DNA of 64,000 bases. Origin: Idiomarina sp. X4 (GTDB lineage Bacteria > Pseudomonadota > Gammaproteobacteria > Enterobacterales > Alteromonadaceae). The DNA lies in contig NZ_CP025000.1 of NCBI RefSeq assembly GCF_002808045.1, forward strand, positions 1,302,001 through 1,366,000, read 5' to 3'. Positions 55,701-64,000 of this stretch are shown in pieces. Below the pieces are notes generated by a model that was not told where the DNA came from, ran no database searches, and saw nothing but the letters and a program-made list of their open reading frames with translations. The position numbers and the translations under genes were made by a program. The stretch's first letter is position 1, and each line of letters begins with the position of its first letter.

Positions 55701-57123
55701 CGCGAGTTTATGGATTATCGATGACGATGACTCCATTCGTTGGGTACTGGAAAAAGCGTTCGCAAACAGCCGTTATCAAGTGCGCGCGTTTTCCGACAGC
55801 GATTCGTTTTTTAACGCGCTTGAACAGCACCAACCCAGCGTCGTCATGACGGATATTCGCATGCCCGGCGATGACGGACTGGCTGTGCTGGAAAAACTAA
55901 AAGAGAACTACCCCGGTATGCCGGTCGTGGTCATGACGGCGCATTCTGACTTAGATACGACCGTCAAAGCCTTTCAGGGTGGGGCTTTTGAGTATTTACC
56001 GAAGCCATTTGATATTGATGAAGCGTTGACGACAGTAGACCGGGCTTTACGACACCTGGCTGAAAATAGACAACGTTCGCAGCAGCCGAAAACGGCCAAA
56101 GTGCCTGAAATTATTGGTGATGCACCGGCCATGCAGGATGTTTTCCGTGCCATTGGGCGACTGTCGTCATCGAGTGTGAGTGTATTGCTCACTGGTGAAA
56201 CGGGTACAGGTAAAGAGTTAGTCGCTCGTGCACTACATAAGCACAGTCCGAGAGCTGAGGAGCCTTTCATTGCTCTGAATATGGCTGCTATTCCGGCTGA
56301 TCTCATCGAGTCAGAACTGTTTGGGCATGAGCGTGGTGCTTTTACCGGGGCGGACAAAAAACGCATTGGTCGTTTTCAGCAAGCCAATGGCGGTACGCTG
56401 TTTTTGGATGAAATAGGCGATATGCCGTTGCCGGTCCAAACCCGGCTGCTGCGTGTATTAGCCGAAGGGCAGTTTTATCCGGTGGGGGCGCATCAACCGG
56501 TAGAGGTGGATGTTCGGGTTATTGCTGCGACACACCGGTCGCTGGAAACATTGGTGGAAAAGGGGCTGTTTCGAGACGACCTTTATCATCGCCTGAATGT
56601 GATTCGACTGAAGTTACCGCCGTTAAGAAAACGCCAGAATGATATTCCCACGTTAGCTGAACACTTTTTGGAAACTGCTTCCGAAGAACTTGGTGTTGCA
56701 GTGAAAAAACTGTCTAAAGACGCGTTAAGTGTTCTAAAAGCGTATGAGTGGCCGGGCAACGTGCGCCAACTTGAAAATACCTGTCGCTGGTTGACGGTTA
56801 TGGCGCCGGGCCAGCGGGTGGGTATCGATGACTTACCGGATGATATTGTTCACCGGGAAAACGATAAAAGGGAGCGATTAAAAACTCCCCGCGAGCGCAG
56901 CGAAAGTGAACCTTTTGACGACTGGTTAGGTCTATTAGTCGGTGAACTTAAAAGGCTGCCCGATGATAGCGAAGCAGTATTAGAGAGCTATCAAAAAGAG
57001 TTTGAAAAAGCCGCGCTTGAGCACGCATTAAACCGGTTTCACGGACATAAACAGAAAGCCGCACTGTGGCTGGGGTGGGGCCGGAACACGCTGACCCGAA
57101 AACGGAAAAATCTGCTAAAGTAA
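55693..57123 (+). CDS. glnG: Nitrogen response regulator NtrC (GlnG)
   Basis: A 476-residue sigma-54 activator from ATG 55693. Receiver domain: IIDDDDSIRW and the phosphorylated Asp in MTDIRMPG. AAA+ domain: GETGTGKELVARALH, the sigma-54-contacting GAFTGA and FLDEIGDMP. C-terminal Fis-like helix-turn-helix: GHKQKAALWLGWGRNTLTRK. It activates glnA from the sites at 53000-53036 and probably autoregulates at 54608. Confidence 0.96.
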   Translation: MTDASLWIIDDDDSIRWVLEKAFANSRYQVRAFSDSDSFFNALEQHQPSVVMTDIRMPGDDGLAVLEKLKENYPGMPVVVMTAHSDLDTTVKAFQGGAFEYLPKPFDIDEALTTVDRALRHLAENRQRSQQPKTAKVPEIIGDAPAMQDVFRAIGRLSSSSVSVLLTGETGTGKELVARALHKHSPRAEEPFIALNMAAIPADLIESELFGHERGAFTGADKKRIGRFQQANGGTLFLDEIGDMPLPVQTRLLRVLAEGQFYPVGAHQPVEVDVRVIAATHRSLETLVEKGLFRDDLYHRLNVIRLKLPPLRKRQNDIPTLAEHFLETASEELGVAVKKLSKDALSVLKAYEWPGNVRQLENTCRWLTVMAPGQRVGIDDLPDDIVHRENDKRERLKTPRERSESEPFDDWLGLLVGELKRLPDDSEAVLESYQKEFEKAALEHALNRFHGHKQKAALWLGWGRNTLTRKRKNLLK

Positions 57124-57198
57124 AAGTTCTGTAAATTGGGTCGTATATTGAGCGGTCATTTTGGATCATGGATTTATTTCTGGAGAGAACAACAAGTT

Positions 57199-57879
57199 AT
57201 GAGACATTCAGTACTACTCATTGATGATGATAGCGAAATGTCCGTCATGCTGACGGAGTTGTTTAAGCGTGAATCTGTCGATCTGACGACCGCTGAAGAC
57301 GGCGTGAAAGGACTTGATGAAGCATTAAACGGTGACTATGAACTGATTCTACTGGACGTTATGTTGCCGGGAATTGACGGTATGCAGTTGCTGCAACGCC
57401 TTCGTCAACAACACCGTGACACCGCCGTGTTAATGCTGACCGCGCGTGGTGACGACGACGACCGGGTTATGGGACTTGAATTAGGTGCAGACGACTACCT
57501 GCCAAAACCTTTTAACCCCAGAGAACTGATTGCGCGCGTTAAAGCGCTGCTACGCCGTACGCCAAACACGACTATGCAGAGTGAACGCCTGTCGGTATGT
57601 GGCATTAATTTAGATCCTGCCACAACCGAAGTGCATTGTGATGGCTCTGAACTGATTTTAACGCCCACTGAGTTCGATATTTTACGTTGTTTAATGCAGC
57701 AGGCTGGGCACATGGTCAGTAAAGATCAGCTGTCGGTAGCGGCGCTAGGCCGAAAAATGGAGCCTTTTGATCGCAGTTTAGATGTCCACATCAGTAATAT
57801 TCGTAAAAAATTACCGACCAAACCTGATCGTATTCAAACCATTCGTGGTCGTGGGTATCGCTTACTTGCGAGTTTATGA
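57199..57879 (+). CDS. cpxR: CpxR-like envelope-stress response regulator
   Basis: A 226-residue OmpR-family regulator, taken from ATG 57199 (MRHSVLLIDDD); the frame open to 57136 adds a tail with no homologous look. The receiver has LLIDDD and the phospho-Asp in LILLDVMLPGIDG, with the conserved Lys in LPKPFNPRELIARV. The winged helix ends in VHISNIRKKLP and IQTIRGRGYRL. It overlaps cpxA by ATGA. No cpxP is next to it. Confidence 0.9.
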   Translation: MRHSVLLIDDDSEMSVMLTELFKRESVDLTTAEDGVKGLDEALNGDYELILLDVMLPGIDGMQLLQRLRQQHRDTAVLMLTARGDDDDRVMGLELGADDYLPKPFNPRELIARVKALLRRTPNTTMQSERLSVCGINLDPATTEVHCDGSELILTPTEFDILRCLMQQAGHMVSKDQLSVAALGRKMEPFDRSLDVHISNIRKKLPTKPDRIQTIRGRGYRLLASL

Positions 57880-59225
57880 AAACACGACGCACGCGGTGGT
57901 ATCGGTCATTAACGTTAAGGTTGCTGCTGGTTTTCTGGGCGCTGCTGTCAGTGACTGCCGCCAGCGGCTACCTTTTGGCTATTTGGAACAAACCTAAGGC
58001 GGAGCTTTCTCCGCTTAAACCTGAAATATACCAAACCTTGCAACCGCTTTTGAGCGACGCGCTAACCTTTCACTCCCTGCAGCCCGGACGCCTCATTGCC
58101 GGTGATTACCGAGTCGCTGCGCAATTGTCGAATACCGGTAGCGAAAAACTCCTGATGGATGAACTGTTGCGCATTAAACACGGTTCAACGTTATTGCGAA
58201 TGTTAGGTCAGGAACAACCGCAGCAAATTCCCCTCGACGAACGATTGTTGATGGGTCCCTTCGAGCTTAATGGCAATAAAATACTGGTGACACGACCATT
58301 AGGCCCAGAGGAATACGTCGATAAAGAGCAACTTGAACAAGAGTCGATGCAGGCGCGGGCACTGACCGTCATTATCGGCAGTGGCGTGTTGGCTATTTTG
58401 TTAGGTATTTGGCTTATTCGCCCTATTCGCCGAATGATATTAGGTATGCGCGAAGTGGCAAAAGGCAGTGCGAAGCCTGATTTAAAGCGACTACCAAAGC
58501 GCAGCGACGAAGTGGGTGAGCTGGCACGGGCGTTGTCTCAAACTGCATTGGATTTGGCAAAATCGAGAGACGCTCAACGCCGACTTTTAAGCGATGTGTC
58601 ACACGAACTGCGTTCGCCAATGGCGCGTATGCAGGTTGCTCTGGACTTAACCGAAACCGACGTAAGTCAGGAAGACCCGAACTGGCAGCAACTGCGCAGA
58701 GACACGGAGCGGCTGAGCGTCATTATAGAGCGTATTTTGTCGCTATCTCGTTTGGAAAACGGCTTAATAGAACTGAACAAAGAGGCTCTGGACAGTGGCG
58801 AACTGGTACAGCAGTTGATAAACGATATGTGCTATCAGAAGCCTGAGGTTGAAGAACGTTTAGTGAAACTCGGTGATGCCTGGCCAGAAGTGGAAACCGA
58901 TGCGGAGCTATTCCGTTTGGTACTTGAGAATATTGTACGTAATGCGCTGCATTACACTGAGAATAACGTTGAGCTCGCTTGTGAAGTGGGCCGTGACAAT
59001 ATTTGTGTGATAATTCGAGATCACGGTCCGGGCGTGGAGGAGTCAACGCTTGAGAAACTGTTTGAACCCTTCTACCGGGGCGATCCGGCTCGCCATCATA
59101 AAGCGGGGGTCGGACTTGGCTTGGCTCTCAGTCAAAGAGCAGCGGTTGTACTTGGCGGGAGCTTGACCGCCAGAAACCACCCTGAAGGCGGACTGGAAGT
59201 CGTGCTAGAATTGCCAAAACGGTAA
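57876..59225 (+). CDS. cpxA: CpxA-like sensor histidine kinase
   Basis: A 449-residue kinase with two membrane segments (about 10-33 and 165-184), a periplasmic domain of about 130 residues, HAMP, HisKA with SDVSHELRSPMARMQVAL (phospho-His) and an ATPase domain (NIVRNALHYT, GVGLGLALSQRAAVV). It should sense envelope misfolding and phosphorylate CpxR. The periplasmic domain is divergent, so the CpxA name rests mainly on kinase core, partner and neighbours. Confidence 0.9.
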   Translation: MKTRRTRWYRSLTLRLLLVFWALLSVTAASGYLLAIWNKPKAELSPLKPEIYQTLQPLLSDALTFHSLQPGRLIAGDYRVAAQLSNTGSEKLLMDELLRIKHGSTLLRMLGQEQPQQIPLDERLLMGPFELNGNKILVTRPLGPEEYVDKEQLEQESMQARALTVIIGSGVLAILLGIWLIRPIRRMILGMREVAKGSAKPDLKRLPKRSDEVGELARALSQTALDLAKSRDAQRRLLSDVSHELRSPMARMQVALDLTETDVSQEDPNWQQLRRDTERLSVIIERILSLSRLENGLIELNKEALDSGELVQQLINDMCYQKPEVEERLVKLGDAWPEVETDAELFRLVLENIVRNALHYTENNVELACEVGRDNICVIIRDHGPGVEESTLEKLFEPFYRGDPARHHKAGVGLGLALSQRAAVVLGGSLTARNHPEGGLEVVLELPKR

Positions 59226-59239
59226 TTTGAGCAACACGC

Positions 59240-60265
59240 ATGTCGCTAAACGACCTTGTAAAACAAAAACCTTCCGATGATTCGCCTAATTGGCGAGCAT
59301 TTTTTGATGAGACTATTGTGCCTTTCTGGGACACAGAGGTTCAGTCGGCGTACTTTAAAACTGAAGATGGACTCACCCTACATTATGCGTTTTATAAACA
59401 CAGCGCAGATGCACCTTTGGTTGTTATTAGTCCGGGTCGTATTGAGTCGGCGTTAAAATACCAGGAGCTGTTTTGGGAATTAGCACAATACGGGCTGTCC
59501 GTCGCAGCTATCGATCATCGTGGTCAAGGGTTGTCGGATCGTTTAACGAGTAATCCACATCAAGGACATGTCGACGACTTTAATGACTTCGTTCGTGACT
59601 TTGCTATTTTTTCTTCTGAACTTCAGAAGCTCTTTGGGGATGCGCCTAAAACGCTATTCTCGCACTCAATGGGCGGAACCATAGCGACTTTGTATTGCGC
59701 AAATTACCAACACAGTTATCGCTCGCTTATTTTGTCAGCGCCTATGTTCTCAATTGAAACTGGCGGTGTGCCATATTGGTTAGCGAAGCTGGTTGTTTGT
59801 GTGGGGGCTCGGGTGAACCGATGGTTTGCCCGACCTTGGTACTTTTTGGGCATGAAAAATTATCAGCGCCTTGCGTTTGAAGACAATGTGCTGACACAAA
59901 GCCCGGCGCGGTATGATGCTTTTCGTGATGGTTATGACGCTCAGCCGGAGTTGAAGCTTGGAGGCCCGACGTTTAATTGGCTGTTTGAAGCAATAAAAGC
60001 CTCAGAAGCGGCTCAGAACGTGGTCAATAAAATTGGTATTCCGGTGACATTATTCCGTGCTAGTTCTGATCAGGTTGTTTCTAAAACGGGGCAGCTGGCG
60101 GTCGCCGCAAAGGCCACAGAAGAACGCTTCACCTTAAGAACAATAGAGGGGGCGTATCACGAGCTAATGATGGAAAAAGACGAGTACCGTGCACCCGTAC
60201 TGCGCGCTATCGTTGAGCAGACCCTTCCACTATTGCAACAATCTCAGGATCCATGTGAACAATAA
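59240..60265 (+). CDS. Alpha/beta hydrolase, lysophospholipase L2 (PldB)-like
   Basis: A 341-residue serine hydrolase. The oxyanion/first loop region is VVISPGRIESALKYQELFW, then DHRGQGLSDR, the nucleophile elbow FSHSMGGTIATLY (Ser in GHSMG-like SHSMG), the acid near SSDQVVS and His in GAYHELMMEKDEYR. Layout and length match PldB. It acts on lysophospholipids or monoglycerides, probably at the inner membrane. Its last 59 bp overlap the end of fieF. Confidence 0.85.
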   Translation: MSLNDLVKQKPSDDSPNWRAFFDETIVPFWDTEVQSAYFKTEDGLTLHYAFYKHSADAPLVVISPGRIESALKYQELFWELAQYGLSVAAIDHRGQGLSDRLTSNPHQGHVDDFNDFVRDFAIFSSELQKLFGDAPKTLFSHSMGGTIATLYCANYQHSYRSLILSAPMFSIETGGVPYWLAKLVVCVGARVNRWFARPWYFLGMKNYQRLAFEDNVLTQSPARYDAFRDGYDAQPELKLGGPTFNWLFEAIKASEAAQNVVNKIGIPVTLFRASSDQVVSKTGQLAVAAKATEERFTLRTIEGAYHELMMEKDEYRAPVLRAIVEQTLPLLQQSQDPCEQ

Positions 60266-61136
60266 TGTCGGCTCCCGGAAAAGCTTTCATTAATTCGGTC
60301 TCAACGTTATCGGCAATAGCATGGGCTCTCAATAGTGACAAACGGTTGTCAAGCTCAATATGGAGCTGGATAAAACGAACGGGTCCGGCCTCGCGAGTTC
60401 TTAAACCGTGAAACCCTTTAACCCCGTCAACAGACAGCGTGATTTCCGAAATCTGCTTTTGATGCTCTTCTGAGAGTTCGCGATCCATGAGTGACTGAAA
60501 GGCATCCCAGCCAATTTTTATTGCACCAACAATTAGATATAGTGCTATGCCAATGGCAAAAACGCTGTCTGCCCAGAACCACCCCATGCTGGTCAGTAGC
60601 AGCGCAACAATGACCGCCAGGTTCAGCAAAATATCGGACTGGTAATGCAGGTTATCGGCCTGGATGGCTTGTGACTGGGTTTGTCTTATAGCAATACGTT
60701 GAATCACTATCAGCACTGCCGTAATCACAATGGCGATAATAGAAACGATAATGCCATAACCCGCCTTAGGCACACCCCCACCTTGCAACAATTGCTGCAC
60801 ACTGTGAAAGACTAATAACATACTGGAGCCTGCAATAAAGGCACTTTGCGCCATAGCTGCCAGAGATTCAGCCTTACCGTGACCAAAGCGATGTTCCTCA
60901 TCTGCCGGCTGAAGTGCATAGCGAATGGCAAAAAAGCTGAAAATAGACGCGCCGCTATCAAGAATTGAATCCGTTAAGGAAGCCAGCATACTCGCAGATT
61001 CGGTTTGTAACCAAGCAAACAGCTTTATTGCAATGAGGGTGGCTGCCACTATAACCGACGAAGCGCTGGCTAAGCGAACCCAGAAAGCGTAGTTTTGCTG
61101 ATAATTTTTCTGCTTTGGCACGATGTGGACACACAT
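60207..61136 (-). CDS. fieF: Cation diffusion facilitator FieF-like (iron/zinc efflux)
   Basis: A 309-residue CDF transporter with six membrane helices. Metal-site residues are visible in SLTDSILDSGASIF and in HRFGHGKAES, and the C-terminal cytoplasmic domain has GFHGLRTREAGP and IIVHMDPE. CDF proteins exchange Zn2+ or Fe2+ for protons. The start at 61136 lacks an obvious ribosome site and adds a tail compared with E. coli FieF, so the real start may be a little downstream. Confidence 0.92.
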   Translation of the reverse strand: MCVHIVPKQKNYQQNYAFWVRLASASSVIVAATLIAIKLFAWLQTESASMLASLTDSILDSGASIFSFFAIRYALQPADEEHRFGHGKAESLAAMAQSAFIAGSSMLLVFHSVQQLLQGGGVPKAGYGIIVSIIAIVITAVLIVIQRIAIRQTQSQAIQADNLHYQSDILLNLAVIVALLLTSMGWFWADSVFAIGIALYLIVGAIKIGWDAFQSLMDRELSEEHQKQISEITLSVDGVKGFHGLRTREAGPVRFIQLHIELDNRLSLLRAHAIADNVETELMKAFPGADIIVHMDPEIVAIVEGSAQR

Positions 61137-61191
61137 TAAAAAAGAATATTCTGCTATTCTACCGTTTTTCTATAAATGATGAAAATTAGCC

Positions 61192-61656
61192 ATGCTGCAT
61201 TTAGTTTTATTTGAGCCGGAAATACCGCCTAACACCGGCAATGTCATACGTTTGTCCGCGAACACGGGCATGCGACTGCATTTAATAGAGCCGTTAGGTT
61301 TTGAGCTGGATGAAAAGAAAGTACGGCGTGCGGGACTGGATTACCACGACTTGGCAGCTGTGAGCATTCATGAGAGCTGGCAGGCGTTTTTGTCTAACGT
61401 TGAATACAATCGCATTTTCGCCTGTACGACAAAGGGCGAGACGCGCTATACCGACGTTCAATATCAGCCAAATGATGTGTTGTTGTTTGGGCCGGAGACT
61501 CGAGGTCTGCCAATGACGGTGCTGGAAACGTTTTCGTCGGAAAACTGGTTGCGCTTGCCAATGGCTGATACCAGCCGCAGCTTAAATTTGTCGAACTCAG
61601 TGGCAATTTTTGCTTATGAAGCGTGGCGTCAGCTTAACTTTGCGGGGGCTCGCTAA
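61192..61656 (+). CDS. trmL: tRNA (Cm34/Um34) 2'-O-methyltransferase TrmL
   Basis: A 154-residue SPOUT methyltransferase: LVLFEPEIPPNTGNVIRLSA at the N-terminus, LLFGPETRGLP and the knotted C-terminal MADTSRSLNLSNSVAIFAYE. It methylates the wobble ribose of two leucine tRNAs. It diverges from fieF across 55 bp and overlaps the next gene tail to tail by 23 bp. Confidence 0.96.
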   Translation: MLHLVLFEPEIPPNTGNVIRLSANTGMRLHLIEPLGFELDEKKVRRAGLDYHDLAAVSIHESWQAFLSNVEYNRIFACTTKGETRYTDVQYQPNDVLLFGPETRGLPMTVLETFSSENWLRLPMADTSRSLNLSNSVAIFAYEAWRQLNFAGAR

Positions 61657-62944
61657 CGTTATTAAAGACATAATTGTCGAATGCACGCTTTAACGAGCGA
61701 CCGCGCTGTGTATCGGGAAATGCAACGAAAAGTGGACTCGGCTCCGCAATTAATTCTTGCTTATAGGGTTTTTCAGTCCAGTCAGGTAAGTTGCTTCGGT
61801 AATCAACAACAGCGTTGACCCGGCCCATGTCTAATAATGCAAAACAGTCGAGAGAGCTGTCTGCTCGGTAAAACGGCCGTTGCGTATCGACCAGATCTTC
61901 AATGAATCGTGGCCCCGATAGGCAAATAGGCCCTTCATTTTGTTCGTCCAGACTAAACAGATAAAGACTGTCGTCATAGCCAACGTGATACTTTGACAAA
62001 ATGGTATTGGGAATGCGTTGGTTGGCTCGAACGCCTAACAGGGCATCGGCGCGAGCCTCCTGAATCATTTGCTTAGCCCGCTGCCAGCTGGTAACAACCG
62101 GATGCAACTCTGCCATTTCTGGAAAGACGCGCTTTGCAAATGCCCACAATTTGCCTGTACCGTCTGCGTTAGTTAATCCTTTTTGAACAGGTCCCAAAAC
62201 AACCACAGGCTTCGATGGGTCGAGTGGCTGTGCGGGAGGCGCTGTATGAACACCATAGGCCTTTTGCAGCTCTTCAATACGGCCACTTTCTTTCAGTTTT
62301 TGCAGCTGGTACGTCAGTTGAGGAATAAGCCGGGCGTGCTCTTCGTTTAGGTAATGAAAGCCTTGTTCGATAGAGAGTCGGTGAGTAATAAAGTTAGGGT
62401 TTTTGCTCAGCACAGACCCCTGATACTGGAAGTCCGCTATAAAGGCGGCGTCTACTCGACCAGCCTCAACCAGTTTTACTACTTGCTCTAAATCGGTTGG
62501 CGTGACAACAGAGGGCGGTTTCGAAAGCTGTTTGACGACGGCAGTAATTGAATCCATGCCGTTAACGTACGCCAGGCTGTCATAGTGTCCCGGGCGACAA
62601 TAACCACACTGACGTCGGTCGGTAACTGCCAGGATGTCAAACGTGAATAGTGGAAAAGGAACGCGTCGTAGTTCGTGCCGCTTGTTTTCTAAAGCAGTTG
62701 TTCTGCCGAGCTCCCCGGCAATGGTTCCTTCGGCGGCTAACTGCTCACCTCGCACCCGCGGCAGGTCTATATAGTTAAGTTGAATACCAAGTTCACGGTA
62801 CGCTTCTTCGAGCACAGCGGTAACATAGTTGGTAAAGGCACTCTCGTCCGGCGCACGGAAAGTGAGCTTTTCCTGGGCCATTGAAAGACCCGAAAATAAG
62901 GTAGCCAGTAGTGCTACTGATGCGACTCGCACGATGAGCTTCAT
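61634..62944 (-). CDS. Two-lobed periplasmic binding protein (tandem SBP_bac_3-like)
   Basis: A 436-residue secreted protein with signal peptide (about 1-23, SMAQ). Two SBP_bac_3-like halves are visible. The first (about 25-245) includes a TDLEQVVKLVEAGRVDAAF hinge-like segment; the second (about 255-430) includes SWQRAKQMIQEARADALLGV and DLVDTQRPFYRADSSLDCFALLDMGRVNAVV. No permease gene is adjacent, so it may be an orphan binding protein or sensor. A cysteine cluster, RRQCGYC (about 110-116), could form a disulfide. Confidence 0.78.
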   Translation of the reverse strand: MKLIVRVASVALLATLFSGLSMAQEKLTFRAPDESAFTNYVTAVLEEAYRELGIQLNYIDLPRVRGEQLAAEGTIAGELGRTTALENKRHELRRVPFPLFTFDILAVTDRRQCGYCRPGHYDSLAYVNGMDSITAVVKQLSKPPSVVTPTDLEQVVKLVEAGRVDAAFIADFQYQGSVLSKNPNFITHRLSIEQGFHYLNEEHARLIPQLTYQLQKLKESGRIEELQKAYGVHTAPPAQPLDPSKPVVVLGPVQKGLTNADGTGKLWAFAKRVFPEMAELHPVVTSWQRAKQMIQEARADALLGVRANQRIPNTILSKYHVGYDDSLYLFSLDEQNEGPICLSGPRFIEDLVDTQRPFYRADSSLDCFALLDMGRVNAVVDYRSNLPDWTEKPYKQELIAEPSPLFVAFPDTQRGRSLKRAFDNYVFNNVSEPPQS

Positions 62945-63092
62945 ACGTTAAAAATAACCTGAACACGAACAACAGTGAGCTAGTATAACAGCGAACACTC
63001 ACTATAATAAATGGAGTATTTACGAACGTTTGTTGACACGCATAGTCAGAATCTCTAGCGTTTCACGCGTTGTCACCCAATCGGAGTTTGTT

Positions 63093-64000
63093 ATGGTCAA
63101 AAGGTTGTTGTTTTTAGGGACATCTTGTTTATTAGCGTTAGGTACGGCTCAGGCTAACGAGGAGAGTTACCGTCATGTCATGCTGGCAGGCGGGGGGATG
63201 TCGGTGTGTTCCAGTATGGCTTCTGATAAATGCGATGACGCGGACTGGATCGATAATGACACCATGCGCACAGACCGTTACCTAAACATTTCTAAGAAGT
63301 TTCGCTCAAAAGTAACGGCAGAAGCTGTTTGGCCAACGTATCGTGAAGAGACTCGAAAAGAAGTCATTGATGCATTAGCGCTTATTCATGATCGAATAAA
63401 AGAAGATATTGTGCCGGAGCGAGTGTTTCTAAGGGAGTTTACACGGCGGGCGACTCAGCAGCTCTACAACAACTTATCTGACGCAGAGTGGAACCGTATC
63501 ATTGATTTATTGGAAATGCCGGTGCCGGACAATATTGAGGAAACGGTTAACCTAGATGATAACTTATCCGGAGAGTCGCGAGCTATTTACCGTCAGTTTG
63601 TTGGGATGGCAGAGACTGCCTCTGACGACAAACAGCCAACTATCTACTTCTTAACATCGTCGGCTCGAGACCCTTACGCTGAAATTGACTTTTACACTAG
63701 CGTCTTTGAACAACTTGGCGCAAAAGCAAAGTGGCTTCCCTTGGACTCTGCCGTTATTGAAGCACGCCGAGAAGGGCGTTGTGACGAGTTGGCTGATGTA
63801 CAGCAGGAAGTATTAGGCGCCTACGAGCGAGATCGTGTTTACCGTGCAGATTATGCTAAACAGGTTGAGTTTTGTAAGTCGCCAGAAATGACAAAGGCAA
63901 TGCTGTCAGATGCCGATGGGTTGTTTATTAACGATGGTAACGCTAACTATACACGCTCAACATTCGTAAAAAGCAACAACCAGATATCGGATGAACTGAA
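63093..64000 (+). CDS. Peptidase S51-like (cyanophycinase-related) secreted protein, 3' truncated
   Basis: An open frame from ATG 63093, with CGGAG six bases upstream, to the window end (302 residues visible). A signal peptide (about 1-20, ending TAQA) is followed by HVMLAGGGMSVCSSM, a helical insert (about 80-170) and a region TIYFLTSSARDPYAEIDFYTSVFEQLGAK then LSDADGLFINDGNANYTRSTF. These resemble the glycine loop, the second strand and the GGxQ loop of S51 peptidases/cyanophycinases. The segment that would hold the catalytic Ser (GTSAG) lies beyond the end. The long insert is unusual for the family. It diverges from the binding-protein gene. Confidence 0.7.
   Translation, partial: MVKRLLFLGTSCLLALGTAQANEESYRHVMLAGGGMSVCSSMASDKCDDADWIDNDTMRTDRYLNISKKFRSKVTAEAVWPTYREETRKEVIDALALIHDRIKEDIVPERVFLREFTRRATQQLYNNLSDAEWNRIIDLLEMPVPDNIEETVNLDDNLSGESRAIYRQFVGMAETASDDKQPTIYFLTSSARDPYAEIDFYTSVFEQLGAKAKWLPLDSAVIEARREGRCDELADVQQEVLGAYERDRVYRADYAKQVEFCKSPEMTKAMLSDADGLFINDGNANYTRSTFVKSNNQISDEL

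Noticed and set aside
57124..57198. Possible CpxR autoregulatory box before cpxR
   Set aside because: GTAAA is followed at the right spacing by TCGTA, which does not fit the second half.
1..64000. CRISPR arrays, tRNA or rRNA genes, transposons, prophage
   Set aside because: No regularly spaced repeats, cloverleaf-like segments, transposase or phage structural genes were recognised on either strand.

Overview
The window is a chromosomal segment of a marine gammaproteobacterium, most likely Idiomarina or a close Alteromonadales relative. This rests on protein style, moderate GC, the complete histidine-utilisation cluster and the gene order; no marker gene here fixes the genus. Much of the order matches E. 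coli neighbourhoods: dam-damX-aroB-aroK-hofQ..M with divergent mrcA, metJ/metL, rpmE/priA, ftsN-hslVU-rraA, yihY-dtd-yiiD, typA/glnA-ntrBC and cpxRA near fieF. I saw no rRNA, tRNA, CRISPR array, insertion sequence, integrase or prophage gene.

Layout: 1-5050 holds the C-terminus of a TonB-dependent receptor, outer-membrane phospholipase A, a NIT-PAS-GGDEF-EAL protein and a cupin. 5050-10320 is an accessory island: a SIR2-like DUF4917 protein between two direct copies of a 17-bp repeat, an HNH nuclease, a putative gluzincin-type metallopeptidase, a small membrane protein, and a DUF5343 + Swt1-type HEPN gene pair. A third, inverted copy of the repeat lies inside a long inverted repeat at the right edge. 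This is the most likely place for an undescribed defence or toxin-like system. 10330-21000 is a long leftward run (BaiN-like flavoprotein, peroxiredoxin, rsmJ, elaA, dam, damX, aroB, aroK, then a compact pilQ-pilO/P-pilN-pilM set in which PilO and PilP appear fused). 21155-37816 carries housekeeping genes: mrcA, metL, metJ, maeB, rpmE, priA, argS, ftsN-like, hslV, hslU, a membrane GGDEF-EAL protein and rraA.

37816-44072 is the hut system (hutG, hutI, hutC, hutU, hutH) with a perfect palindromic candidate HutC operator between hutI and hutC; hutG is coupled to rraA instead. 44089-50894 holds yiiD-, dtd- and yihY-like genes, an SDR gene, a Pmp3-like protein, a DUF2959 lipoprotein, an FMN reductase, MgtC, a TetR regulator, a DUF3081 protein and hemolysin III. 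50974-59225 is typA, then glnA-ntrB-ntrC with clear NtrC and sigma-54 sites, then cpxR-cpxA. The window ends with a lysophospholipase, fieF, trmL, a two-lobed periplasmic binding protein and a truncated peptidase-S51-like (cyanophycinase-related) gene.

Regulatory sequence is unusually readable here: met boxes at metJ/metL, tandem NtrC sites plus a sigma-54 promoter at glnA, an NtrC site at ntrB, a HutC palindrome, a possible CpxR box at the Pmp3-like gene, and a heat-shock-type promoter overlapping an inverted repeat that can cover the hslV ribosome binding site.
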